Assembly: GCF_004803895.1 (NCBI RefSeq)
Contig: NZ_CP021978.1
Location: forward strand, 5,146,001-5,210,000
Origin: Streptomyces hawaiiensis
GTDB taxonomy: Bacteria > Actinomycetota > Actinomycetes > Streptomycetales > Streptomycetaceae
Length of the DNA: 64,000 bases
Reading direction: 5' to 3'
Shown here piece by piece: positions 17,310 through 26,092 of this stretch. Positions within the stretch are counted from its first letter, which is position 1, and each line of letters starts with the position of its first letter. Below the pieces are notes generated by a model. The model was not told where the DNA came from, ran no database searches, and was given only the letters and a program-made list of their open reading frames with translations. A program made the translations under genes and the position numbers.

Positions 17310-18572
17310 ATGGCACCGTACGGATCCGACGACAGCACGACCGCCGGGGAGGTCGACGAGCAGCGCTCCGGGCGGCGCAAAGCCGCGCGGTACATCGTCC
17401 CGGTCACGGTGATCGGGGTGGCGGCCGCCACGATCGGGCTGGTCCCCGCACTCGCCGACTCCGGCGACCCCGACCTCCCGAAGATCACCGCCCAGCAGCT
17501 CATCGAGAAGATCGCCAAGTCGGACGTGCAGCAGGTGTCCGGCACGGTGAAGATCAGCACCGACCTCGGCCTGCCGAACCTCGGCGGCCTGGAGTCCGGC
17601 CTGCTGTCCGGTGCCGCGGGCCAGGGCGAGGGCGACTCCTCCGCCGACCCGACGGCCAAGCTGGCCGAACTGGCCTCCGGCACGCACACCCTGCGCGTCG
17701 CCGCCGACGGCCCGGACCGGCAGAAGCTGTCGCTGCTGGAGAACGCGGCCGAGTACAGCGTCATCCACAACGGCAAGGACGTCTGGGGCTACGACAGCAA
17801 GTCCAACGAGGTCTACCACGGCACCTCCTCCGAAAGCCCGGAGCGCGGGAAGGACCGGCAGCCGCCGGCCATGCCCAAGGACTTCGCCGAGGAGGCCCTG
17901 AAGGCGGTCGACGGCACGACGTCCGTGACCGTGGACGGCACGGCCCAGGTCGCCGGCCGGGACGCCTACAAGCTGGTCGTCAAGCCGAAGCAGTCCGGCT
18001 CGACGGTCGGCGCGATCACCGTGGCCGTGGACGCGAAGACCGGCATGCCGCTGAAGTTCACGCTGACCCCGGCGAGCGGCGGCGCGGCCGTCGTCGACGC
18101 GGGCTTCACGAAGGTGAGCTTCGCCGAGCCGGCCGCCTCGACCTTCGACTTCACCCCGCCCAAGGGCGCGAAGGTCACCGAGGAGAAGGACGCCCACAAG
18201 GCCTCGGACGAGACTCCGCGCAAGGCACCCGGCAAGGCCTTCGACCTGGGTGAGGCGCCGGGCCACGCTCCGAAGGACGGGGAGGACTTCGGCAAGGGCC
18301 TCGCCGGCCTCGACGGAATGAAGACCATCGGCGAGGGCTGGAACGCCATAGCCACCTTCGACACCGGCGGCGAGGGCGTGCCCTCCGGCGGGACCGGCGG
18401 CGACCTCGGCGGCTTCATGGACTCGCTCGGCGACAAGGTCCACGGCACGTTCGGCTCGGGCACGGTCTTCTCGACCCGCCTGGTCAACGCCCTCATCACG
18501 GACGACGGCAAGGTCTACGCCGGCCTGGTCACCAAGGACGCGCTCGTGAAGGCGGCCGACGCCGGGAAGTAA
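17310..18572 (+). CDS. Exported LolA-like (DUF2092-type) lipoprotein-localisation-fold protein
   Basis: A 420-residue protein with an N-terminal membrane segment (about residues 28-47) and then an extracytoplasmic domain of the LolA/LppX-like fold: the N-terminal half begins PDLPKITAQQLIEKIAKSDV, and SVTVDGTAQVAGRDAYKLVVKP is typical. A long hydrophilic C-terminal region follows. Such proteins bind acylated or hydrophobic ligands and may sense envelope state. The ATG at 17310 has GGAGG 10 nt upstream; 17265 is an unlikely start. Directly followed by an ABC exporter, with which it may work. Confidence 0.8.
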   Translation: MAPYGSDDSTTAGEVDEQRSGRRKAARYIVPVTVIGVAAATIGLVPALADSGDPDLPKITAQQLIEKIAKSDVQQVSGTVKISTDLGLPNLGGLESGLLSGAAGQGEGDSSADPTAKLAELASGTHTLRVAADGPDRQKLSLLENAAEYSVIHNGKDVWGYDSKSNEVYHGTSSESPERGKDRQPPAMPKDFAEEALKAVDGTTSVTVDGTAQVAGRDAYKLVVKPKQSGSTVGAITVAVDAKTGMPLKFTLTPASGGAAVVDAGFTKVSFAEPAASTFDFTPPKGAKVTEEKDAHKASDETPRKAPGKAFDLGEAPGHAPKDGEDFGKGLAGLDGMKTIGEGWNAIATFDTGGEGVPSGGTGGDLGGFMDSLGDKVHGTFGSGTVFSTRLVNALITDDGKVYAGLVTKDALVKAADAGK

Positions 18573-18574
18573 GT

Positions 18575-18590
18575 CCCGTAGGCCTACGGG
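18575..18590. promoter_or_regulatory. Perfect 16-bp palindrome between LolA-like and ABC genes
   Basis: cccgtaggcctacggg is a perfect palindrome starting 2 nt after the stop codon and 24 nt before the ABC ATPase start. It could be an operator or a short intercistronic hairpin that sets relative expression. Confidence 0.55.
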
Positions 18591-18613
18591 GCGTCGACAG
18601 AACGAGGAAGCCG

Positions 18614-19600
18614 ATGGGCGATGTGTCCGCCACGGAACCGGAGCAGCGGGACACGCGGGCCGAAGCCGGGGAACCGGTCATCGCCACCCGCGCGCTCACC
18701 AAGCGCTACCGCGGCGGACAGCTCGCCGTCGACGGTCTCGACCTGACCGTCCCGGCGGGCAGCGTCTTCGGCTTCCTCGGCCCCAACGGCTCCGGCAAGA
18801 CCACCACCATCCGCATGCTGATGGGTCTCATCGAGCCCACCTCCGGCACGGCCCGGGTGCTCGGGCAGCCCATGCCCCGGGCCACCCGCGCCGTGCTGCC
18901 GCACGTCGGCGCCCTCATCGAGGGCCCGGCCCTCTACGGCTTCCTCTCCGGCCGCGACAACCTGATCCGCTACGACAGCGCCGACCCGGCCGCCGACCCG
19001 CGCACCCGGCGGACCCGGGTCGCCTCGGCCCTGGACCGGGTGGGCCTGACGGCCGCCGCGGGCAAGAAGGCCAAGGCGTACTCCCTGGGCATGAAACAGC
19101 GCCTCGGCCTCGCGGCCGCCCTGCTCCGGCCGCGCCGGCTGCTCGTGCTGGACGAGCCGACCAACGGCCTCGACCCGCAGGGTATGCGCGAGATCCGCAC
19201 CCTCGTGAGGGAACTGGCCTCGGACGGCACGACCGTCTTCCTCTCCTCCCACCTCCTCGACGAGATCGAGCAGGTCTGCACGCACGCGGCCGTGATGGCG
19301 CAGGGCCGGCTGATCACGCAGGGCCCGGTCGCCGAGCTGTCCGCCGGGGCGCGCGGCCGGCTGGTGGTGAGCACGCCGGACCCGGCCGAGGCGGCCCGGG
19401 TGCTGAAGGAGCAGGGCGTCGGCGACCTGGTCGTGTCCGACGGCCGGGTGACCGGCGAACCACCGGACCGCGACCTCGCCGAGGTGAACGCCGCGCTGGT
19501 GACGGCCGGGGTCCGGGTGCGCGGCTTCACGGTCGAACGCGCCTCGCTGGAGGACGCGTTCGTGGCGCTGACGGGGGAGGGCTTCGATGTCGCGGGCTGA
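18614..19600 (+). CDS. ABC transporter ATP-binding protein
   Basis: A 328-residue ABC ATPase of the multidrug/antibiotic exporter (DRA/CcmA-like) type. Walker A is GPNGSGKTT, the signature region YSLGMKQRLGL, Walker B LLVLDEPTNGLDPQG and the H-loop SSHLLDE. The C-terminal 100 residues are the extension usual in this class. It powers the membrane protein encoded immediately downstream (14-bp overlap). Cargo unknown; the preceding LolA-like gene suggests an envelope or lipid-related role. Confidence 0.93.
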   Translation: MGDVSATEPEQRDTRAEAGEPVIATRALTKRYRGGQLAVDGLDLTVPAGSVFGFLGPNGSGKTTTIRMLMGLIEPTSGTARVLGQPMPRATRAVLPHVGALIEGPALYGFLSGRDNLIRYDSADPAADPRTRRTRVASALDRVGLTAAAGKKAKAYSLGMKQRLGLAAALLRPRRLLVLDEPTNGLDPQGMREIRTLVRELASDGTTVFLSSHLLDEIEQVCTHAAVMAQGRLITQGPVAELSAGARGRLVVSTPDPAEAARVLKEQGVGDLVVSDGRVTGEPPDRDLAEVNAALVTAGVRVRGFTVERASLEDAFVALTGEGFDVAG

Positions 19601-20465
19601 AGTCGTGGAGTCCGTACGGCCGGTGAGCCCGCTGTGGACCTTCGGGCTGCTGCGCAACGAGCTCGTCACCACCTTCCGGCGCTGGCGCACGCTCGCGCTG
19701 CTGGCCGTGCTGGCGGGCGTGCCGATCCTCATCGGCATCGCCGTCAGGATCGAGACGGGCGACGGCTCGTCGCCCGGCGGCGGGGGCGGCGGAGGACCGG
19801 CCTTCATCTCGCAGATCACCAACAACGGCCTGTTCCTCGTCTTCACCGCCCTGGCCGCCACGCTCCCGTTCTTCCTGCCGATGGCGGTCGGTGTCGTCGC
19901 GGGCGACGCGATCGCCGGGGAGGCCGGCTCCGGCACACTCCGCTATCTCCTGGTCGCCCCGGCCGGCCGCGGCCGCCTGCTGCTCACCAAGTACGCGACG
20001 GTCGTCCTCTTCTGCCTGGCCGCCACGCTCGTGGTCACCGTCTCGGCGCTGACGGTCGGCGCGCTGCTCTTCCCGCTGGGGGACCTGACGACCATCTCCG
20101 GGACGCGGATCGGCTTCGCCGAGGGCCTGGGCAGAGCCCTGCTGATCGCTCTGGCCGTCGCCGCGTCACTGATCGGCGTCGCCGCGCTCGGCCTGTTCGT
20201 CTCGACCCTGACGGGCAGCGGCATCGCGGCGATGGCGACGACCGTCGGCCTGCTGATCACGGTCCAGATCCTCGACCAGATCCCGCAACTGCACGCCCTC
20301 CAGCTGTACTTCTTCTCCCACTACTGGCTCTCCTTCGCCGATCTCATGCGCGAGCCGGTGTACTGGGACGACCTGGCGAAGAACCTCGGCCTCCAGGCCC
20401 TGTACGCGGCGGTGTTCGGGTCGGCGGCGTGGGCGCGCTTCACGGCGAAGGACATCACGGCCTAG
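19587..20465 (+). CDS. ABC-2 type transporter permease
   Basis: A 292-residue membrane protein with about six hydrophobic segments (first near residues 33-50, last near 265-285) and a Gly-rich loop near residues 60-72 after the first helix. It overlaps the ATPase gene by 14 bp and forms the channel of that exporter. The ATG at 19587 lies inside the ATPase gene end. Its stop overlaps the convergent flavin reductase gene by 4 bp. Confidence 0.88.
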   Translation: MSRAEVVESVRPVSPLWTFGLLRNELVTTFRRWRTLALLAVLAGVPILIGIAVRIETGDGSSPGGGGGGGPAFISQITNNGLFLVFTALAATLPFFLPMAVGVVAGDAIAGEAGSGTLRYLLVAPAGRGRLLLTKYATVVLFCLAATLVVTVSALTVGALLFPLGDLTTISGTRIGFAEGLGRALLIALAVAASLIGVAALGLFVSTLTGSGIAAMATTVGLLITVQILDQIPQLHALQLYFFSHYWLSFADLMREPVYWDDLAKNLGLQALYAAVFGSAAWARFTAKDITA

Positions 20466-21052
20466 CGCGCCCCGTCCTCGTACAGGAACCGGGCGAGCGG
20501 TGCCTCCTGCTCGAAGAAGGTCTTGGCGCGGGTCAGTGCCGCGTCGTCGGTCAGCACGTCACCGGGCTTGCTGCCGTTGCCGAGCAGCACCCCGCCGAAG
20601 CGCATCCCCATGTACGCGGCCGAGTTGTGGAGCGTCCCGACGAGCGGGTCGGCCACCACCTCCTGCGTGTGCGCGAGGGCGGTGACGCCCCACAGGGTGC
20701 GGCCGGCCAGGGTCGTCTTGAAGTCGAGGCCCGGCGTGCGCAGCCAGCCCGACCAGTAGTCGAGGTAGCGCTTGGTCTGCGCGGAGACCGAGTACCAGTA
20801 CAGGGGCGAGACGATCACGATGTCCGTCGCCGCGAGCGTGGCGTCGAGCAGCCGGGCCACGTTGCCCTCGGTCGGGCGGACGTGGTCGCTGTCGTGCCGC
20901 AGGTCCTCGAAGTCCGGTACGGGGAGCTCGGTGAGATCGATCCACTCCTGTTCGAAGTCCCGGGGCAGTTGCTCGGCGGCCCGTCGGGCCAGCAGTTCGG
21001 AGTTGCCCTCGGCGCGAGCGCTGCCCAGGACGAAAAGGAAACGACGGGTCAT
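20462..21052 (-). CDS. NAD(P)H-dependent FMN reductase / flavodoxin-fold oxidoreductase
   Basis: A 196-residue flavodoxin-like protein. The FMN phosphate loop is LGSARAEGNSEL and the flavin-contacting region SPLYWYSVSAQTKRYLD, as in NADPH-dependent FMN or quinone reductases. Cytosolic; may reduce quinones or free flavins. The ATG at 21052 has GGAGGGG upstream; the open frame to 21115 gives a poor leader. Monocistronic. Confidence 0.85.
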   Translation of the reverse strand: MTRRFLFVLGSARAEGNSELLARRAAEQLPRDFEQEWIDLTELPVPDFEDLRHDSDHVRPTEGNVARLLDATLAATDIVIVSPLYWYSVSAQTKRYLDYWSGWLRTPGLDFKTTLAGRTLWGVTALAHTQEVVADPLVGTLHNSAAYMGMRFGGVLLGNGSKPGDVLTDDAALTRAKTFFEQEAPLARFLYEDGAR

Positions 21053-21171
21053 GGATACCCCTCCAGAAACTCGGCGTACATCAATTACACGCGTGTGCAT
21101 CTTATGCGTACGCAAGTAAATGTGCCAGGGGTTTCCTCAGGGGGTGCGCATCAGTGGTTCCGCCGGGGCCG

Positions 21172-22311
21172 TCAGCCCCCCGCGCGTTGCTCCGCCTCCC
21201 GCGCCACGGCCAGCAGCAGCGCCTCCCGGCCCGGCGGCGCCACCAGCTGCAGACCGGCCGGGCAGCCGTCGCCGTCGAAGCCCGCGGGCAGGCTCAGCGC
21301 AGGGTGTCCACTGAGGTTGAACGCCCAGGTCAGAGAGGTGGAGTAGCGGGCCCCGGGTCCCTCGTGGCCGTGTGGGGCGGTGGGTGCCGTGGGGGTCAGC
21401 AGCAGCTCGGCGTCGGCGAACAGCCCGGCGAGCCGCCGGTCGTTCGCCGCCCGGACGCGCCCGGCCCCGGCCAGGTCGGCACCGGGAGCACGCAGGGCGA
21501 GCCAGGCCGGCCCGGGGTCCGCCAGCCGCAACGGCCTCCGAGGCCGTACGAGCCGTACGACCCCCGCCGCCACGAGCCGCTCCACGGCCGCCCGGGCCAG
21601 CGCGACGGGCTCCGGGTCGGGTCCGGCGAAACCGAGATCGGGAGACCAGACCGCGGTGACGGGGAGAGCCGCCCCGGCCGGCGCCGGCTCCTCGGACACC
21701 ACCGCCCACCACAGCCCGGCGTCCGCCGCGGAGCGGGCGAGCACCCCGGGAACGGCGAGTCCCGTACGGTCGCCCGACGGCAGCCGTCCACTCGTCGTCT
21801 TCAGACCGACCACCCCGCACCACGCCGCCGGGATCCGCACCGAACCGGCCCCGTCGCCACCCGTCGCCAGCGGCACCAGCCCGGCCGCCACGGCCGCCGC
21901 GGCCCCGGCCGACGAGCCGCCCGGCGTACGGTCGGCCCGCCACGGGTTGACGGTCCGCCCCCGGGCCCCGAGCCCCCACGTCTGCCAGGGCGTCCCCGGC
22001 CCGGGCACGGAAGTCGCCCCCACGGCCACACAACCGGCCGCGAGCAGCGGACCCGCCCCGCGCAGCCCGTGCCGGCCCTTCACGGCGACCGGCACACCCG
22101 CCAGCGGCAGGGGCGGATCCGCGCCCCGCCCGTCGAGCCGCGCGTCCACCTCACCCGCCCGCCGCAACGCCTCCTCGCCCCACACCTCGACGAACGCGCA
22201 CAACTGCGGATCGGCCCGCTCGATCCGGGCCAGGGCCGCCGCGACGACGTCCGTCGCGCGCAGCTCCCGGGCCCGTACGCCCGCCGCGATCTCCCGGGCC
22301 GACAGGGGCAC
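21172..22311 (-). CDS. Amidase-signature hydrolase
   Basis: A 379-residue amidase-signature enzyme. The Ser-cisSer-Lys triad is visible: Lys in VAVKGRHGL, cis-Ser in TPGGSSAGAAAAVAAG and nucleophile Ser in GAGSVRIPA. It hydrolyses amides, but the substrate range of the family is too wide to name one; GatA is unlikely because the length is short and no gatC/gatB is adjacent. It starts 5 nt after the stop of the upstream gene, so the two are probably co-transcribed. Confidence 0.87.
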   Translation of the reverse strand: MPLSAREIAAGVRARELRATDVVAAALARIERADPQLCAFVEVWGEEALRRAGEVDARLDGRGADPPLPLAGVPVAVKGRHGLRGAGPLLAAGCVAVGATSVPGPGTPWQTWGLGARGRTVNPWRADRTPGGSSAGAAAAVAAGLVPLATGGDGAGSVRIPAAWCGVVGLKTTSGRLPSGDRTGLAVPGVLARSAADAGLWWAVVSEEPAPAGAALPVTAVWSPDLGFAGPDPEPVALARAAVERLVAAGVVRLVRPRRPLRLADPGPAWLALRAPGADLAGAGRVRAANDRRLAGLFADAELLLTPTAPTAPHGHEGPGARYSTSLTWAFNLSGHPALSLPAGFDGDGCPAGLQLVAPPGREALLLAVAREAEQRAGG

Positions 22312-22316
22312 GGCCG

Positions 22317-22820
22317 TCAGCGTGCCGCTCCCGTCAGCCGGGCCAGGGGCTCCGTCTCGCGCGGCGGACGGCCCAGTTCACCCAGCCGCCAGGACGGCAT
22401 CCACGGCACGCGGTACACGTCGATGACCGACTCCAGCGACTTGACCCGCTGGGCGAGCGGACGCGGCAGCCGGCCCGGGGCGTCCGCCACGAGGACGATC
22501 GCGTCCAGGTCGAGCCCGGGCGGAGCCTGGCCACGTCGGAAGATCTCCACCGCCCCGGCGACCGTGTCCAGGCCCGCCGCATGCGTCCGGGCGACCAGCA
22601 GCACCGACGGGGGATCGCCGGGCCCGGGCCAGGACCGGCCGCTGTCATGGCCGCCGTAGACCGCGGCGAGCGTGGAGACGCCCGCGCCGCCGTGCGTGCC
22701 GACCCAGGAGAAACGCCGTGCGCCGGCATGGGCGTGCGCGGGCTCCGGCGGCCCCGGTTCCGGGGTGGTCACCGGACCGCGCAGCCAGATCTCCGGCCCC
22801 TGTCGCATGCCTGTGTGCAT
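22317..22820 (-). CDS. Conserved Streptomyces protein of unknown function (ATPase-like sequence)
   Basis: A 167-residue protein. The N-terminal part contains FSWVGTHGGAGVSTLAAVYGG, which resembles a P-loop/MinD-type deviant Walker motif but lacks the lysine. LLVARTHAAGLD and LDAIVLVADAPGRLP follow, as in Rossmann-like ATPases. I infer a degenerate ParA/CpsD-like fold without certain ATP binding. The ATG at 22820 follows GGAGGAGAG. First gene of a two-gene unit with the amidase. Confidence 0.6.
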   Translation of the reverse strand: MHTGMRQGPEIWLRGPVTTPEPGPPEPAHAHAGARRFSWVGTHGGAGVSTLAAVYGGHDSGRSWPGPGDPPSVLLVARTHAAGLDTVAGAVEIFRRGQAPPGLDLDAIVLVADAPGRLPRPLAQRVKSLESVIDVYRVPWMPSWRLGELGRPPRETEPLARLTGAAR

Positions 22821-22979
22821 GCCCCTCTCCTCCCTCGAGCGCCTGGTCTTCATGCCCTCGATAACGACCGGGCCGGGGTCGGCGGCCCTTGGGACGAGCC
22901 TGTGACACCGTGGTGACGTGAGAAACGGGGGCGAGCGGACACACTCGACAGTAGATGTACGACGCCCAGTGAGGGGACG

Positions 22980-24485
22980 ATGTCGCGACTCAGCCGCGAG
23001 AAGAAGCGGGAACAGAAGCAGGCCGCACGCGCGGCGACCCCGGCGGCGCCGATCGACGTCCATGTCCCCGGGGCCGGCACGGACGTCGGAGGGGGAGCCG
23101 GTGGGGTGTCCGACGGTGCCTCCGTCGGCGGGGTCCCGGTTTTCGCGGCCCCCGGCGAGGAGATCCAGCGGGCCGTCCTGAACCGCCTCCACCACATCGC
23201 CCTGGCCACCGGCCACCCCGTCCTCGCCACCATCCGCGACGAGCGCATCGGCTACGTCGTCCCGCTCCAGGTAGACCCGGACGGCTCCAGCCACTTCACG
23301 TCCGAACCGGTCGCCACGCCCCCGCCGGAGCGGCAGCATGCCCGAGACGCCGGCGCCATGCCCCCGCCGGAGCGGCAGCATGCCCGACACGACGGCGCCA
23401 TGACGCCGCCCGAGCGGCAGCACGTCCGAGACGCCGGTGCCGCGACCCCGCCTGTGCCGCCGCATGCCCGCGACGCCAGTGCCCCGACCCCGCCTGAGCC
23501 GCGGCATGCCCTGAACTCCAACGCCAACGCCACGACCCCGCCGGAGCCACTTCACGCCCCGAGCGACGCCGTGGCAGCACCCGAGCCGCAGTATCCGCGC
23601 GGCGACAGCGCCACGCACGTGCTGCGTCCCGCCCCGGAGTCCGGCCGCGGCGCGGCCCCGACGTTCCCGCTGCGGGCCGTGCCCGAGCCGCAGCCGGCCG
23701 ATGAACGCGTCCCGACGTTCGAGCTGCGAGCCGTACCGGAGTCGGCGCAGCCCGCGCCGGAAGACGCGCCACCTGGCCCGGGTACGGCGATGCCGCCCGG
23801 CACCGTCGCGCCGCCCACCGGCGAGTTCGGCCCGCCCCCGCCCATGGACGCGAGGCCGCTCCCCGTCCCCGAGGCCCCACCGGCTCCGCGACCCGCGCCG
23901 GTCCCCGAAGACGCCCTGATCGCCGCCGACCCCGACCCCAAGCCCACCCCCGCCCGCGGCTTCGACGCCGTCGCGGAGGCCGTACTCGGGGACGAGCCCC
24001 TCACCGCCCCGGGCGATCCCACCGCGCCCGCGGTCCTCGCGGAGCCGATCGCGCGGATCAACGAGGCGGTGAAGGAAGGCAGGATCGACACCGCGTCCGA
24101 GCTGGCGGAGCAGACCGTCGTCCAGGCGTCGGGAGCGCTGGGGCCGGAGCACCCCGAGGTGCTCCGGCTGGGTGAACTCACCGCCTACATCGCCTACTTG
24201 GCGGGCGATCCGCTCCGTGCCTGCCGGCTGTCGCTGGATTTGGCCGGTGCCCGCCGCCGGGCCGGCGACGCGGAGGCCGCCTACGGCAACGTGGAGAGCG
24301 CGGCCACCGCCTGGCGCGCGGTGCGCGACCCGGCGCTGGGGCTGGAGCTGGGACGCGACCTGATCGGCCTGTGGACGGAGCTCGCCGCCGAGGACGGCCC
24401 GGCCGCCGAGGAGGTCGAGCAACTGGAGTCGGCCCGCGCCCGCATGGGCCGTCTCACCGAACGCGCCCGCAAGCAGCAGGCGTGA
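22980..24485 (+). CDS. Repeat-rich Pro/Ala protein with C-terminal TPR-like domain
   Basis: A 501-residue protein, presumably cytosolic (Lys/Arg-rich start MSRLSREKKREQKQ, no signal). Residues about 55-100 form a small folded domain (EIQRAVLNRLHHIALATGHPV). About 112-200 are six 14-16-residue repeats of the form TPPERQHARDAGA, and 200-330 are Pro-rich. A helical C-terminus (about 345-500) resembles tetratricopeptide repeats. Function unknown; TPR regions usually mediate protein contacts. It is divergent from the ATPase-like gene and ends 9 bp from the convergent aminopeptidase gene. Confidence 0.65.
   Translation: MSRLSREKKREQKQAARAATPAAPIDVHVPGAGTDVGGGAGGVSDGASVGGVPVFAAPGEEIQRAVLNRLHHIALATGHPVLATIRDERIGYVVPLQVDPDGSSHFTSEPVATPPPERQHARDAGAMPPPERQHARHDGAMTPPERQHVRDAGAATPPVPPHARDASAPTPPEPRHALNSNANATTPPEPLHAPSDAVAAPEPQYPRGDSATHVLRPAPESGRGAAPTFPLRAVPEPQPADERVPTFELRAVPESAQPAPEDAPPGPGTAMPPGTVAPPTGEFGPPPPMDARPLPVPEAPPAPRPAPVPEDALIAADPDPKPTPARGFDAVAEAVLGDEPLTAPGDPTAPAVLAEPIARINEAVKEGRIDTASELAEQTVVQASGALGPEHPEVLRLGELTAYIAYLAGDPLRACRLSLDLAGARRRAGDAEAAYGNVESAATAWRAVRDPALGLELGRDLIGLWTELAAEDGPAAEEVEQLESARARMGRLTERARKQQA
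23314..23580 (+). repeat. In-frame 42-48-bp minisatellite
   Basis: Roughly six degenerate units built on ccgccggagcggcagcatgc encode the TPP(E)RQHARDAGA repeats of the host protein. The first two to three units are nearly identical at DNA level, suggesting recent expansion; later ones have diverged. Confidence 0.75.
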
Positions 24486-24494
24486 CCCGGGGGG

Positions 24495-25445
24495 CTACTC
24501 GGACAGCTCCCACACCGCGTACGCGAGGGCGTCGCTGTTGCGGTTCAGGGCGGTGTCGTTGATGTTGGCGGTGGTGTCGCAGGAGGAGTGGTAGCAGCGG
24601 TCGAAGGCCCGCCCCGCCGTACCGCCCCACTTGGCCGCCTGCGCCGCCGTCATCGTCCGGCTGGCCCCGGTGAACAGACCGCCCACCGGCACGCCCGCGC
24701 TCTTGAAGGGCGCGTGGTCGGAGCGGCCGTCGCCCTCGGTCTCGATCTCGGTCGGGACGCCGATGCCGCCGAAGTAGTCCTTGAAGGTCTTCTCGATCGC
24801 CGGGTCGTCGTCGTAGACGAAGTAGCCGGGGTTCGGGGAGCCGATCATGTCGAAGTTCAGGTAGGCGCTGATCCTCGAACGGTCGCCGGTGGCCAGCTGG
24901 TTGACGTAGTGGCGGGAGCCGACCAGGCCGAGCTCTTCCGCGCCCCACCAGGCGAACCGCAGGTGCTTGGTGGGCTTGTACTGCGCCCGGGACACGGCCA
25001 GGGCGGTCTCCAGGACGGCGGCCGAGCCGGAGCCGTTGTCGTTGATGCCGGCCCCGGAGGAGACGCTGTCGAGATGCGAGCCGGCCATCACGACCTGGCT
25101 CGTGTCGCCGCCCGGCCAGTCGGCGATCAGGTTGTAGCCGGTGCGGCCGGAGGCGGTGAACTGCTGGATCGTGGTGGTGTATCCGGCCGCGTCCAGCTTG
25201 GCCTTGACGTAGTCGAGCGAGGCCTTGTAGCCGGCCCGGCCGTGTGCGCGGTTGCCGCCGTTGGCGGTGGCTATGGACTGGAGCTGGGACAGGTGGGTCT
25301 TGACGTTCGCCACGGGTATGTCGGGCGCGGCGGCCGCTCTGGAGGGAGCGGAGGACGCGGCGTCGGCCACCGCACCGCCGGTCAGGAGCATGGCTGTTGC
25401 CATGCCGCCCGCGGCGACGGCGCGTGCGGAAACGGAGAGCTTCAT
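24495..25445 (-). CDS. Secreted M28 aminopeptidase (S. griseus aminopeptidase-like)
   Basis: A 316-residue secreted enzyme. The signal peptide is about residues 1-38, with a short propeptide ending near SRAAAAPDIP. The di-zinc M28 domain shows GSHLDSV (His), GINDNGSG (bridging Asp), WWGAEELG (Glu base and ligand), NFDMIGS (Asp) and SDHAPF (His). It removes N-terminal hydrophobic residues from peptides. Length and motif order match the S. griseus enzyme. The ATG at 25445 opens the signal peptide; the frame runs upstream to 25547 without a sensible leader. Confidence 0.94.
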   Translation of the reverse strand: MKLSVSARAVAAGGMATAMLLTGGAVADAASSAPSRAAAAPDIPVANVKTHLSQLQSIATANGGNRAHGRAGYKASLDYVKAKLDAAGYTTTIQQFTASGRTGYNLIADWPGGDTSQVVMAGSHLDSVSSGAGINDNGSGSAAVLETALAVSRAQYKPTKHLRFAWWGAEELGLVGSRHYVNQLATGDRSRISAYLNFDMIGSPNPGYFVYDDDPAIEKTFKDYFGGIGVPTEIETEGDGRSDHAPFKSAGVPVGGLFTGASRTMTAAQAAKWGGTAGRAFDRCYHSSCDTTANINDTALNRNSDALAYAVWELSE

Positions 25446-25597
25446 GTGGGGGCTCCGGATTCCGTAGGGAAGCCCGTGGGGTGTCCACGGGCCGCCCACA
25501 GTGAATGGGGTGCCTGGATGGTGAAGCTGGTACTGACTCTCCGTCAAGGTCCTTATTCGGTCAGGGAGTTACGGAGTGCAGGCCTCCGGCGTCCATG

Positions 25598-26071
25598 TCA
25601 TTGCACGCAGAACTCGTTCCCCTCCGGGTCCGCCATCACGACCCATTCGCCGCCCTGTTCCTTCACCCGCCGCAGCACGCTCGCCCCGAGCCCCTCCAGC
25701 CGTGCGACTTCCTCGTCGCGCCGCCCTTCGCCCGGGTGCAGATCGAGGTGCAGCCGGTTCTTGACCGTCTTCGCCTCCGGTACCCGCTGGAACAGCAGCC
25801 GGCGCCCCAGCCCGGTCCCGCTCTCCTCGTCGTACGGGTCCTCGGGATGCCGTACGGCGATCAGGTCCCGGAAGGCGCGGCGGCCGTGGAAGTCGACCGT
25901 GGCCTCCTCCGGCAGGGCGCCGAAGCCCAGCAGCTTCCCGATGAGGGCGCTGTTGTCCTCGACCTCGTACCGGAGGGCGGCGGCCCAGAAGTCGGCCTGC
26001 GCGTGCGGGTCGTTCGCGTCGATGACCAGTTTCCAGTGCACGGGAGTGGGTGATGCCGGTGTCTGCGTCAT
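25598..26071 (-). CDS. VOC-superfamily (glyoxalase-like) protein
   Basis: A 157-residue protein of two beta-alpha-beta-beta-beta halves typical of the VOC/glyoxalase-bleomycin resistance fold, beginning VHWKLVIDANDP and ending VVMADPEGNEFCVQ, where the Glu is a usual metal ligand. Reaction unknown. Its ATG lies 7 nt after a TATAAC hexamer on the minus strand, so the mRNA is predicted to be leaderless. The same palindrome drives the divergent CGNR gene. A longer frame to 26686 runs antisense through that gene. Confidence 0.85.
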   Translation of the reverse strand: MTQTPASPTPVHWKLVIDANDPHAQADFWAAALRYEVEDNSALIGKLLGFGALPEEATVDFHGRRAFRDLIAVRHPEDPYDEESGTGLGRRLLFQRVPEAKTVKNRLHLDLHPGEGRRDEEVARLEGLGASVLRRVKEQGGEWVVMADPEGNEFCVQ

Positions 26072-26072
26072 G

Positions 26073-26091
26073 TAACCAGTTATACTGGTTA
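26073..26091. promoter_or_regulatory. Palindromic bidirectional leaderless promoter/operator
   Basis: taaccagt-tat-actggtta is a perfect 8-bp-arm palindrome between two starts only 21 bp apart. On the plus strand TATACT (26081-26086) is followed after 6 nt by GTG at 26093. On the minus strand TATAAC is followed after 7 nt by ATG at 26071. Both spacings put the transcription start at or next to the start codon. The overlapping -10 boxes and symmetry suggest mutually exclusive transcription or autoregulation by the CGNR protein. Confidence 0.7.
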
Positions 26092-26092
26092 G

